In this document: one piece after another, positions 1-9,947 of the stretch | How the letters are laid out: the number at the start of each line of letters is the position of its first letter | Position numbering within the stretch: the stretch's first letter is position 1 | Origin: Flaveria trinervia | Lineage: Eukaryota > Streptophyta > Magnoliopsida > Asterales > Asteraceae | Assembly: GCA_025506515.1 (NCBI GenBank) | Contig: CM046457.1 | Span: forward strand, 44,180,288 to 44,244,287 | Length of the DNA: 64,000 nt | Reading direction: 5' to 3' | Program-made: the position numbers and the translations under genes | Notes under the pieces: generated by a model | Told to the model about the DNA's origin: nothing | Databases searched by the model: none | The model's input: only the letters and a program-made list of their open reading frames with translations

Positions 1-766
1 TGGTGGCTGTGAATTCCAGCAGCGTGGGTTTTCGCAGCTCGGCAGCCTGTTTGAGTGACTTGTCTGAGTTGTGCCTGGAGTATACCTCAGGCAATACAGC
101 CATGGCAGGGACTCCAAGGCCAACAAATCCCTTAGCTTTCAGCTGGTTCTCTATAATGGCCATTATGAACCGAGGATATAATATCCATCGGTTAGCAATA
201 GGTTTTGAGGCCATATCCTTAAGTTCAAGAAATATTATTTCAGAAAAATTTAAGTTTTGTTGCTCAAGGATAGAGAAGAATACCTGCTGCCACTTGGTTG
301 ACATTTGATCCCAAGAAGAAGTCTTAGGGGCTAGGCAGACATTCACCATATGAAAAATAAGGCATTTAGCGTCATGGAAATGCTTCTTTAGGATGGTAGA
401 AGCACTGAGGTTACCCTAGTATCCATGTTGGGCAAATAATAGATCAGTGGTGTCCTTTGAATATCCAGCGGGGAAGGTGGCATCATCCAGTTGTAAGGTT
501 TGGTGAATGATTGCCGGAGTGATGACCACCTTACGGTAGTTGACGAACGACTGGAGAGACTCGGTGTCATTCTCCCCAGTGGTAAGGGTGACGTTCGTCC
601 AGAACTGATTTTGGGATTCGACATAAATGGTAGGATTGATAAGGAAGGCCGTTTTGTATGGAGAATGGATCATTAGATCAATGGCATTATCAAACTTCAT
701 CCAGAAGGGTGATTTGGTAAGGTAGGCAACACAGTTGTGTCTTGGTTTAAGCTGCATGGTCGCCAT
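1..766 (-). pseudogene. Env-like ORF of E1, N-terminal 255 codons, continues off the window
   Basis: The reading frame starts at ATG 766 and runs to base 1 with a single interruption, a TAG at 418-416. E2 has CAA at the matching codon, so this looks like a C-to-T nonsense mutation. The product begins MATMQLKPRHNCVAYL and contains NPTIYVES and ITPAIIHQTLQLDD, followed by an ILYPRFIMAII segment. The same blocks recur in the env-like ORFs of E2, B, C and, more weakly, A. I see no signal peptide or membrane segment in this part. Its position after pol is that of the Sirevirus env-like gene. The function is unknown, and 'env-like' refers only to position. Confidence 0.75.
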
Positions 767-1394
767 TAATGTGAGAGAAGGTTCGGAGTTTTTGAATGTT
801 AGGTTTGAGATAATGAAGCTATGTAGGATTAGGTAATTCTAGGGTATGGGTTATAAAACAACTGAAGGGTTTGGTGTTAATCATCAGTAGTTTTAAACGA
901 CTGATGACGTGGTATTAACCTTCAGAGGTTGAAACAACTGAAGTCTTGGTTTTAGGCATCAATAGTTATAAAACTACTGAAAACCATGGTTTTGACTTCA
1001 GATGTTGGAAGCAACTAAGGACTTGGTGTTAGTCATCAGTAGTTGTGGAACTACTGAAGAGATGGTTTTGTCATCAGTTGTTGTAAATGACTGAAGACTT
1101 GGTGTTAGTCATCAATAGTTGTGAAACTACTGAAGACATGGTTTTGCTTCAGTTGTTTAAGATGAAACAACAGTTGTAAAACAACTGAAGAGAAAATTTT
1201 CATCAGTAGTTTCATCAATTCTTAGCTTTTCAGCTGTTTCATACTGTCCTCAACACTTACTCATCAGTCTTTTCGCCTGTTTTCAATTGTGTCATAGGAC
1301 ATCTGTACTTATCTGTTTTTACTAACAGCAGTAGTTATAACTACATCAGTAATTTGGAACAGAATCAGTACTTATTTGTGACATGTTTACTAAT
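767..1394 (-). repeat. Pol-env spacer of E1 with an array of inverted-repeat boxes
   Basis: This non-coding stretch is built from a degenerate unit of roughly 60 bases that contains a small hairpin. The clearest is CAGTAGTT (1037-1044), a GTGG loop, and AACTACTG (1049-1056). Related pairs follow one another from about 880 to 1200. The equivalent E2 spacer (24536-25295) has the same array. The TATA box that E2 has just before the env-like start is decayed here (TAATTCTA in place of TATATATA), although a TTTTATAA occurs slightly upstream. Confidence 0.75.
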
Positions 1395-1782
1395 GATCAT
1401 GACAGGATCAGGGATCTCAAGTTTGATGGATTAGAGTGTAACGCAGTGGAATAAGAACAAGAATTAGACAAATTATAGCAAGAATTTGATATTCGTATGC
1501 ATTATGAACAAATACGGTTGTAAAGAGAGAATATAATTCTGTGAAAAGGAATGTTTCAATAATATCAAATGTTTCTGCTCAATCATTCACTTATACAATA
1601 AGGTTGACACTCCTTATATAGAGTGCAATCACTGTTGATATCACGAGATAGTGACATCTGGCAGATTTATTACAAAAATAACTAAAACTTAACAAACTAC
1701 TGAAATGTTCACAACTACTGAGAACATATCAGAGTGCTAAGTATAAAACATAAAACTACTGATACGAAACTTTTGAAACTAC

Positions 1783-1812
1783 AACGACTGAAGAACAAGC
1801 TCTTCAGTCGTT
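1783..1812. repeat. 12-bp perfect inverted repeat in the E-family LTR
   Basis: The arms AACGACTGAAGA (1783-1794) and TCTTCAGTCGTT (1801-1812) are exact reverse complements around a 6-base loop. The same repeat is present in both LTRs of E2 and, with one G-T type mismatch, in the E1 LTR near 8210-8240. In element orientation it lies upstream of the TATA box. Confidence 0.85.
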
Positions 1813-1913
1813 TTACAAAACTACAGAAAGGAAAACATAAAACTACTGAAAGGAAAACTGTCACAACTACTGAAGAAGACCTCTTCAGCTGTTGTGACAA
1901 CGACTGATACTTG

Positions 1914-2096
1914 GTCTTCAGCACTTGTCTTCAGACTTTGTCTTCAGCACTTGTGTCTTCAGACTTTGTCTTCAGCACTTGTGTCTTCAGACTTTGTCTT
2001 CAACACTTGTCTTCAGCACTTGTGTCTTCAGACTTTGTCTTCAACACTTGTGTCTTCAGACTTTGTCTTCAGACTTTGTCTTCAGCTGTTGTGGAC
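1914..2096. repeat. Expanded short tandem array in the solo LTR
   Basis: Alternating units of the form GTCTTCAGACTTT and GTCTTCAGCACTT are repeated more than ten times, far more regularly than in the E1 and E2 LTRs. Overlapping open frames seen here are an artefact of the repeat and are not genes. Confidence 0.85.
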
Positions 2097-2211
2097 TTCA
2101 GCAGTTGTTGTGACGTCTGTAGGACTTAAGGTTTTTCTGTTCCGGCTCATTGGTTCTTTTGGTCCAACAGATCATCAGTACTTGTTTACTGAGATCATCA
2201 GTAGTTGTCAC

Positions 2212-5200
2212 TTATTCTAGCTGCAGCATACCAAGCCTTAACACTAGGTTTTGGAAAGTTGAACTATCCAAAGGCTTAGTAAAAATGTCTGCAAGCTCAT
2301 CAGCACTAGGCACAAACTTTGGATCAATCAGACCTTTTTGAAAATAGTCCCTAATAAAATGGTGTCTGATCTCTATATGTTTGGTCCTAGAATGCTGGAC
2401 AGGATTCTTGACAATGCAAAGAGCTGAAGCACTATCCATTAATAATGGAGTCTTAGTCTTTGTAATGCCATAATCCAAAAGTTGGTTCTGAAGCCAGAGT
2501 ACCTGAGATGTACAACTTGCAGCAGCAATGTACTCTGCTTCAGCAGTGGATGTAGAAACAGATGTTTGTTTCTTACTCTGCCAAGAAATCAAACAGTTGC
2601 CTAGGAATTGACATCCACCAGAAGTTGACTTTCTGGTTAACTTACACCCTGCATAGTCACTATCAGAAAAAGCAACTAATTTACAAGAGTGTCCAGTGGA
2701 ATACCTTAAACCTAGAGATTGTGTACCTTGCAGATATCTAAAGATCCTCTTGACTGCAATCAATGAGACTCTTTAGGAGCAGCCTGAAATCTAGCACAAA
2801 CACAAGTTGCAAACATGATATCTAGTCTAGAAGCTTTTAAGTACATCAAGGACCCAATCGTACATCTGTAAAGTGTTTCATCAACAGCTTTACCTTTCTG
2901 ATCTGCATCTAGTTGAGTGGTGTGGCACATGGGAGTAGAACAGGGCTTACAGTTTTGTAAATCAAACTTATTCAAAAGATCTTTTGTATATTTAGACTGA
3001 TGAATGAAAGTCCCATCAACCTTTGGTTTGATTTGCAATCCTAGAAAGAACTGTAATTCTCCCATTGCACTCATTTCAAATTTCTTTTGCATTAATTTAG
3101 TAAAATCATCACACAACTAGGGATCAAAGGATGCAAAAATAATATCATCAACATAAATTTGAACAAGTAGCTTATGTTGATCCACCTTCTTAATGAACAA
3201 AGTTTTTTCTATAGAGCCTCTAGTGAAATTATTTTGAAGAAGAAAATTTGATAATGTCTCATACCAGGCTCTAGGAGCTTGTTTCAACCCATAAAGAGCC
3301 TTATCAAGCTTGTATACCCAATCTGGATATCTATTATCCTCAAAACCTGGTGGTTGACACACATAAGCCTCTTCTTTTATTTTACCATATAAAAATGCAC
3401 TTTTAACATCCATTTGAAAAACTTTAAGATTGTGGAATACAACATAGGCTAAGAACAATCTAATTGCCTCCAATCTGGCTACAGGAGCAAAGGTTTCATC
3501 ATAATCAATACCTTCTTTCTGTGCAAACCCCTGAACAACCAGTCAGGCCTTGTTCTTAACAATAAGCCCATTTTCATCTGTTTTATTCCTAAACACCCAT
3601 TTAGTGCCTATTGCACACTTACCTGGGGGTAGAGGAACCAGTTCCCACACTTGCTGCTTGTTGAACTAAAGTAGCTCAAGCTGCATGGCTTTAACCTGTC
3701 CATTGTCCCTTAAAGCAATGTGATAGTTCTTTGGCTCTTGCTGACTAATGAAGAGAGCATAGAAGCAGAAATTGGACAATTGACTTCTTGTTGAAACTCC
3801 AGCATTGATAGCACCAATGATTTGAGACATTGGGTGATTCTTCAGCTCTTGATAAACAATGAAATCTGTGCAAGTGTTTGTAGGACCTTCAGCACTAGCA
3901 GATGGTGATGCAGACTCTTGAAACCAAGAATGAGATGGCAAATCAAAAGATGTAGAGGAATCAGAGATCTCATCAGCATTTGTTGTGGATGGAACTGCTG
4001 AAGCTATAGGAACATCAAGTTTAGTGGACTCAGGCAGTTGATCACTAAACCTGAATAGGTGAGTATTGGTATTATCATCATCATCAATACCACCAGGTGG
4101 AGAACTGTTGACAGGAGCAACAGCTGAAGCCTGATAAGGAACATATTACAATATGTCCAAATCAAATAACTCCACAGGGTTTTGTGGAATCTTGTCCTTT
4201 GGAGATTCATTAAACTTCACATGCAGAGTCTCTTCAACTATCTTTGTTCTGCAGTTGAAGACTCTGTATGCCTTGCAAGTAGATGAATAACCAACAAAAT
4301 ACCCTACATCCACCTTAGGATCAAATTTGTGGAGTTGATCCTTTGTGTTGAGAACGAAACAAGGACACCCAAAGGCTCTGAAAAATGAAATTAGAGGAGC
4401 CAAATGATGTAGAACTTCATATGGAGTCTTCATCAACCTCTGATTTACTAAGGCTCTATTCTGCACATAGCAAGCTGTGTTAACAGCTTCAGCCCAAAAG
4501 GTCAGTGGCAAACTAGAGTCAGCCAACATGGACCTTGCAGCTTCAATTAGGGTCCTCTTCTTTCTCTCTACTACTCCATTTTGTTCTGGAGTCCTTGGGA
4601 TGCTAAACTGCCTCTTGATTCCCTTTAAGAGATAAAAATCATCAAGTATATGGTTTCTGAATTCTGTTCCATTATCACTTCTGATACACTTGACATATAG
4701 GGAATACTGCTTCTCAACATACAACACAAAGTTTATAATCGTCTGAGCAGCCTCATCCTTTGAATGCAAGAAGAAAGTCCATACAAATCTGGAGTAATTA
4801 TCCACAATTACCAGACAGTATTTCTTCTTTGCCATACTCATTACTCTCACAGGACCAAAGATATCCATGTGTAGTAATTGCAAGCAGGCAATGGACTTAG
4901 GTTCTTCAATAGGTTGGAATGAGACTTTGTGTTGTTTTCCTTTCAAACAAGCAGTGCAGTTGTCTTCACATCTGAATTCCTTCATAGGCAATCCCTTACT
5001 AACCATGATGCATCAGCTGATTCAAGTTTTTAAGATTCACATGACCCAGCCTTCTATGCCATAGAATAGATTCTTGAGGAGAAGCCTTGGAAAATAGGCA
5101 AAGATGGCCTTTGAGATCTATTTTCATGGAAAGATCTAAGGCATACACTCTTCCTGTCTTGTTGGCCCTTAGGAGAGTATGATCATCCAACACCTTATCA

Positions 5201-5520
5201 ATCAAACTCAGAACTTTGGATGACAGAATCCTGCAGTTCTGACTAGTGAAAAGAGCAACATGGCCTTTATCATACATTTGACTAACACTCAAGAGATTGT
5301 ACTTGAGATTCTCCACATGGTTAACATCATCAAACCTTATTTCCCCATTGGAGACAAAGCCTTTGCCAATTATGTAACCCTTAGCATCATTGCCAAAAGA
5401 AACAAACCCCTTCTTTCTTTGAGAGTAATCATGAAGAAGAGAGCTGTTCCCTGTCATATGCATAGATCCTCCACTGTCTACATACCAGATGCTACTGTGG
5501 CATGCTGAAGAACCCTGCAA
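2212..5520 (-). pseudogene. pol: Pol polyprotein of E1 (protease, integrase, RT, RNase H), broken
   Basis: Domains in order: aspartic protease with WYVDSGGSMHMTG near 5480-5450; the GAG-pre-integrase motif LWHRRLGHVNL near 5090; integrase core with all three acidic residues visible (HMDIFGP, IRSDNGTEF, ERKKRTLIEAA) between about 4870 and 4540; reverse transcriptase with QIYVDDIIFAS near 3150; and RNase H ending LGMLQLE just before 2212. It encodes the replication enzymes of the element. Breaks against E2 are a frame change near 5000, TAA near 4146, TAG near 3666, TGA near 3541, TAG at 3119-3117 and a one-base loss near 2761. Three of the stops are C-to-T changes from CAA or CAG. The integrase ORF (5006-4146) is the longest intact piece. 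Confidence 0.9.
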
Positions 5521-7628
5521 TCATAATAAATTAGTTAGTTTTTGAGACCCAAATCTTTTGGTTTTGGTTCTATTCACATCAGCAGATGGTAAACTAACAG
5601 ATTTGCTATGAAGAACAGCCTGAGGGGATGAAGATGGTGAAGAAGAAGAATCCTTTGGCATGGATTTTCTTCTCTGTGGTTTTAGCACAGGAGCATCTAA
5701 TTGGTTGACTCTCCCCAATAGATGTTGAACCATCATAACAAGTTGTGTCTGATTCTGTGATAAAGCCTTCAGCTCATCAGACACATTAGTGCGTGAGATT
5801 GATGGATTCATGTGTTGTACCATCTCCCTTTCAGCAACCTCAGCTGTTGCCTGATTAACCCCTTCCTTTTTGGATTTTGGGGTTACAGGTTTTGATGTTG
5901 CTGGTACAAACTTGGTTTCAAACTCAGTTTTCATTTTATCCATTTTCTTTTTAAGGTTCTCATTATGTTTGAGTTTGGAGCCCTTTTTATACCAGCAATC
6001 ATCAGTAAGATGATTGAATAAGCCACATATTTCACATGGCTTTTTCTTCATCTTAAGTAGATCATCTGCTGAAGAAGATGAAACTACTGAAGACTTATTC
6101 TTTAGCAATTTGCGACCAGTACTAGCAGTTTTCTTCCTTGCAGTACATGCTTTCTTGATTTCTTCTTCAGTAGTTTTCCCACCCTTTCTACTGACAGTTT
6201 TCTTCCCTTTAGTACATGCAGTAGTTTGGGTTTGTTCTCCAGGTGTTATGACTTGCTCTTTAGTACTTTTAGTACTTTGTGAAATACCACCTAGAGTGAT
6301 CAATCTTTTGATCATGTGAGTGTCAGCATTTGTACCATCAACATTAGCTGATAGGTTTTGGGAGGAATTAATGCTGACTCCAACCTCTGATGGTGCTGTA
6401 TCAGATAATAGATCTCATGATGAATCGGATTGGTTATTGCTTTCTCCATCAGATTCTACCTCTGCTCTGGGAGTAAAATCTGTAGGAGGAGCAGTGTGAT
6501 TATAACCAATGCCAAACTTTACATTGGAAGCAGACTGCTTACTGAGAAGCATTTCAAAACCCTTGCAGGAATGTACCCATCGATCATACTCTACCTGGGT
6601 AGCTGCAAGTGTTTCTTTGAGATCTTTTTACTTCTCTAGAAGTACCTCTTCCCTAGCCTTATCATCAGTGATTTGGCATTTAAGTTTGTAAATCTCATCA
6701 TCCTTATCATTAAGCACAGACTCAAATTCAGCTTTTCTTTTGGATATTATTTGTTCTAGCTCAATGTTCTTGTTAACTAAAGCTACATTTGCTTCTCTAA
6801 TAGATGCAAATGCGGCTATGCATGTTTCAGAACATAGCTTGGCTTTGGCCTCAGAGGATACCTGTGGTATGGAGGCATTAGAGGATGAGGTATCAGCAGA
6901 CTCTAGGGCCATAAGAGCAAGGTTTCCAAAAGGATTATCACCACTATGTTGACCAGCACCAGAAAACAGTTATTCATGACCAGACATATCATCTGGTAAA
7001 CTGCTTCAGTCAATAACTCCTGGGGTGAAAAAGCTGTGTTGTTGAGGTTGAGATTGTTGATGAGATTGAGAAAGTTGAGGCTCAGGAAGAGCAGGTGGTT
7101 GTTGAGCAATGGGTACTTGAACTTGACTGGTTTGTGGCATGTAATAGCAGGGATATGGAAATGGCATTGGACCCTGAGGGACAAAAGATGCAGGAGATAG
7201 AGGTTGTGATTGATGACCAGAACTAGCAGGATGTTGCCCTCTGTTTTATTGAATATTACTTGGAAAAGTCACAAAGGCTACAGAGGAGTTAGATCCAGAT
7301 GATCTACACTCTCTTGCAAAGTGCCCAAGCCTGTGGCATTTGTGACACCTCAACTTACTCTTGTCAAAACCAACTTTGGTTTTGCCAGAGAGTCCAGTGA
7401 ATTTCCTACCAGTTCTCTTGTAGAACTTTTGAGATCTGATATTAATCAAGGCCATTTGTTCATCATAGGCTTATGTGGACCATGTACCACAGATGTCCAA
7501 CAACCTGAACTGTTAACAGACAGGTGATGGAGCATTCTTCGTTGCCATATGTTATACTCAGTCCTAACCAACATCGGAGGCTTGGTTGAGGAACCAGTAT
7601 TGTGAGGGTCATTAGAAGGAGTAGTCAT
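5521..7628 (-). pseudogene. gag: Gag of E1 with a large internal deletion
   Basis: The start is MTTPSNDPHNTG at 7628, identical to the E2 gag start. Next come a first CCHC zinc knuckle, CHKCHRLGHFAREC (about 7350-7310), a coiled-coil segment with KNIELEQIISK (about 6770) and a second knuckle, CEICGLFNHLTDDC (about 6035-5995). These are nucleocapsid features. Compared with E2, about 747 bases are missing at the junction near 7450. That removes the central capsid-like domain and changes frame, so a short N-terminal peptide ends at 7446. The last codons run to TGA 5521, next to a TTGCAG just before pol. Several further frame breaks are present near 7184, 6912 and 6315. Confidence 0.85.
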
Positions 7629-7820
7629 ATTCAGAATTCAGACAAATTCAAGGTAAACAAAGTAAATCTAGCTCAAAACCACTTAGAACCTCAAACAAAA
7701 TGGCCAGAAGCAATAGAAACTCAGTCTTTATAATCGATTCTTGCAAATTTGCTAATTTGATCAAACGTAGATAGCAAACGAACAGTTTCAATGATCAATT
7801 GTTAAATCGATCAATGATTA

Positions 7821-7836
7821 ACCTGCTCTGATACCA
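7821..7836 (-). other. Primer-binding site of E1
   Basis: On the minus strand TGGTATCAGAGCAGGT follows the LTR end by two bases. This is the usual plant site complementary to the 3' end of initiator methionine tRNA. Confidence 0.9.
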
Positions 7837-7838
7837 TT

Positions 7839-8635
7839 TGTTAGGATCTCGACATCTAGTGATTGGATTTGCAGCGGAATGAACTCACGAGTTAACAAAT
7901 TTAAACAAGAAAACACTAAACTTATCAATGAAACAGTGTTTGTTATAGAGAGAGAATTTTTGCCAAAAGGAATATATTCATTCAATACACGCTTCGGCTG
8001 GCTTTTCGCGCACCGTTACAATTAGGTCATCTTTCCTTTTATAAGGGAAGCTGACGTCAGCTGATGTCATTTGACAGTGACATCTAACTGTTATTTAACT
8101 ACTGAAAGTTAACACAACTACTGAGGATGTCAAACAGCTGACATCTTCTTACAAAAATACTAAGTGTTAACTATCACTACAACTACTGAAAAGAAAACTA
8201 CTGAAACAACAATGACTGAAGAACATGCTCTTCAGTCGTTTTACAAGTACTGAAATAGAAAAGAAAACTACTGAAAGGAAACCATCACAACAACTGAAGA
8301 ATGCTTCTTCAGCTGTTGTGACAAACTCTGAAAGCTTCAGTACTTGGACTTCTTGAACTTCAGTTGATGTCATTAGCTGATGTCTTCAGTCTTTGTACTT
8401 CAGCTGTTGAAGTCTTCAGTACTTTAGTCTTCAGCTGTTGGTCTTCAGACTTTGGTCTTTAGCTGTTGAACTTCAGACTTTGGTCTTCAGCTGTTGAAGT
8501 CTTCAGTACTTTAGTCTTCAGCTGTTGATCTTCAGACTTTGTCAAACAGCTGATCAAGTCTTTAGTAGTTGTTATGATGTCTTGTGGGACTTAAAGGTTT
8601 TTCTTATCTGGCTCATTGGTTCTTTTGGTCCAACA
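7839..8635 (-). mobile_element. 5' LTR of E1
   Basis: The 797-base repeat reads TGTTAGGATC...TCCAACA on the plus strand and is the right end of E1. In element orientation it begins TGTTGGACC, has a box-rich U3 (many CTTCAGnnnTTG/CAACnnCTGAAG phrases at 8160-8570), a TATA segment TTATAAAAGG (about 8035-8045) and ends CTAACA. Its last bases differ from the E2 LTR (CTAACA against CTGTCA), so E1 and E2 belong to neighbouring subfamilies. Confidence 0.92.
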
Positions 8636-9233
8636 TAATACTCTAAGGAGTCCAAGTTAGCAAGCAAATTTGTATAAACAAACTGAGTGTACCTGAACTT
8701 GACCCCCTAAACCATTCCATGCACTATGATGGAGAGATATTTAAAAATCTGGTCCTAGCCCCCATGCTTGTTGGACAAGCTGTGGATGACCATATGAAGT
8801 AGGTACTTCCACTGGGAGGAGACCTTCCCTTTCCTGAAGGTCTTGGTAGAAAAGTCTCTTTCATAGCCCATCTTCTCAAAGGAGTGGTTGATTGCTTCTT
8901 TGGGAAATAACAACTCACCTTCCTCATCATCCAGCTAAAGATGGGTGTTTATGATGGCTGGAGTGATGAAGATTGTCCTCCCTTGCACTATGGCAAACAG
9001 TGCCTTCTCCCCATCCAGAATAACCTCTTGACAGGTCTTTGAGAAATCAAGCAAATGATCCTCATAAAGAATAGGATCAATGCTAAGGGAGGTGGAATAG
9101 TTTGACAAAGCCAAAATTGGCAAACCTCTGAGAAATGAGGATCTTTCTTAGAATTTAACAGAGCAACATGATTGTGTTGCCTATGTAACTGCATGGAAAA
9201 GTTGGGGCCATTTCTGCGATTGAGGTTGGCCAT
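8636..9233 (-). pseudogene. Env-like ORF of B, N-terminal part, interrupted by E1
   Basis: The start ATG at 9233 gives MANLNRRNGPNFSMQLHRQHNHVALL, which matches the start of the element C ORF at 62140. Conserved blocks continue as ...ALFAIVQGRTIFITPAIIN... in another frame (9123-8935), so there is at least one frameshift near 9050-9130 plus stops. At 8635 it is cut by E1. A TATA box lies about 115 bases upstream (9348-9355). The function of the product is unknown. It belongs to the same N-terminal family as the other env-like ORFs in the window. Confidence 0.7.
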
Positions 9234-9947
9234 TTGAGAAAGCTTAGAGGTGAAGGAACTGAAGAACAAGGTAGTTTTAGAGAGAGGTTTGAGAATTTAT
9301 GTTTGGGAGAAGATGAAGATGATAAAGAAAGAGGGGAAACCGTTGGGTTTATATATAAAATTGATTTAATACAAAGTTAATGAAAGATGATAAACTTTGA
9401 AATCTGGATGTCGGTCCCACCTTTAAAAAAGTAGTTTTCTTTTTGCTCAAAAGGTAGTTTTCTTGGAAGTCGAAAATATTCCGAAGGTAATTTGTCTTCG
9501 GAAATTTTGGATAAAAAGCTTCCAAAGTCAAAATGTCTTAGAAAGATATTCCTAAGAGTTTTCAAAAATTTTCTTCGGAAGAGAACTAAAGCTAGGATAC
9601 ATTATTCAACTAAGAACAAAGCTTCCTAGAGTTAAGTTTCTTTGAAAGAAAATTGTCCTTCAAAACATTCAAGTACTTAAGAGAAATGTTAAGCTTTGGA
9701 AGATATTTTAGAAATTTCTTTCGAAGGCATTTTACTTAAGAAGTTGTTTGTTTTAAAGACATAAGTTTCTTCTGAAGATAAAATCATATCTTCTGGATGA
9801 TAGAAAAGATCAAGATTTTCAAAAATCTAAGGAAAATCTTCTAAAAGGATTTTCTTCCAAAGAAAACAAAAGCTTATGAAGATGAGGAAATAGACAACTT
9901 AGGACACACAGATTTTAGAAATAATATGAATTAGTTTTAAGAAAAAG
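9234..9947 (-). repeat. Pol-env spacer of B with CTTCGGAAG-type boxes
   Basis: This AT-rich non-coding stretch carries many degenerate copies of a symmetric phrase (CTTCGGAAG, CTTCGAAAG, TTCCAAAG and similar) between about 9420 and 9860. The matching spacer of C (61433-62139) has the same boxes. The last 120 bases before the env-like ATG include a TATA box and a purine-rich strand (pyrimidine-rich in element orientation), as in a promoter and leader. Confidence 0.7.
9348..9355 (-). promoter_or_regulatory. Putative internal TATA box upstream of the env-like ORF in B
   Basis: On the minus strand the sequence is TATATAAACCCAACGG. Element C has CATATAAACCAATGG at the homologous place (62027-62041). 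The conservation between two copies, the position about 115 bases before the ATG and the boxes upstream support a promoter role. This is inference; there is no transcript evidence. Confidence 0.5.

Larger units (their letters stand above)
1400..2169 (-). mobile_element. Solo LTR of the E family
   Basis: A 770-base LTR reads TGACAGG...TCCAACA on the plus strand, and its ends match the E2 LTRs. It is flanked by identical 5-base duplications, GATCA at 1395-1399 and at 2170-2174. No internal region is attached, so it is a solo LTR left by recombination between the LTRs of a complete insertion. It splits the pol-env spacer of E1: the bases on either side join into a sequence like the uninterrupted spacer of E2. 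Its promoter side still has the TATA segment CTTATATAG near 1612-1622 (minus-strand TATATAAG) and the 12-base inverted repeat at 1783-1812. Confidence 0.92.
1..8635 (-). mobile_element. Element E1: Ty1/copia Sirevirus-type retrotransposon, 3' part beyond the left edge
   Basis: Read on the minus strand the order is 5' LTR (8635-7839), primer-binding site, gag, pol with protease, integrase, reverse transcriptase and RNase H, a repeat-rich spacer, then an env-like ORF cut off by the window edge. The order protease-integrase-RT marks it as Copia. The 5 bases right of the LTR (TAATA, 8636-8640) should be its target duplication, but the partner lies outside the window. E1 interrupts the env-like gene of element B: the sequence right of 8635 matches the same gene in element C at about 62650-62720. 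E1 is of the same family as E2 but more decayed. Confidence 0.9.

Noticed and set aside
840..1380. CRISPR-like array of repeated hairpins.
   Set aside because: Units are degenerate, spacers are not unique, no cas genes are present, and the DNA is plant retrotransposon.
1400..2169. This LTR as the 3' LTR of E1.
   Set aside because: Identical GATCA duplications flank it, the spacer of E1 continues on both sides, and the env-like ORF lies beyond it. E2 has no LTR at this place.
1894..2220. Overlapping open frames of 60-108 codons.
   Set aside because: They come from the short CTTCAG tandem repeat and read in several frames. No protein family is visible.
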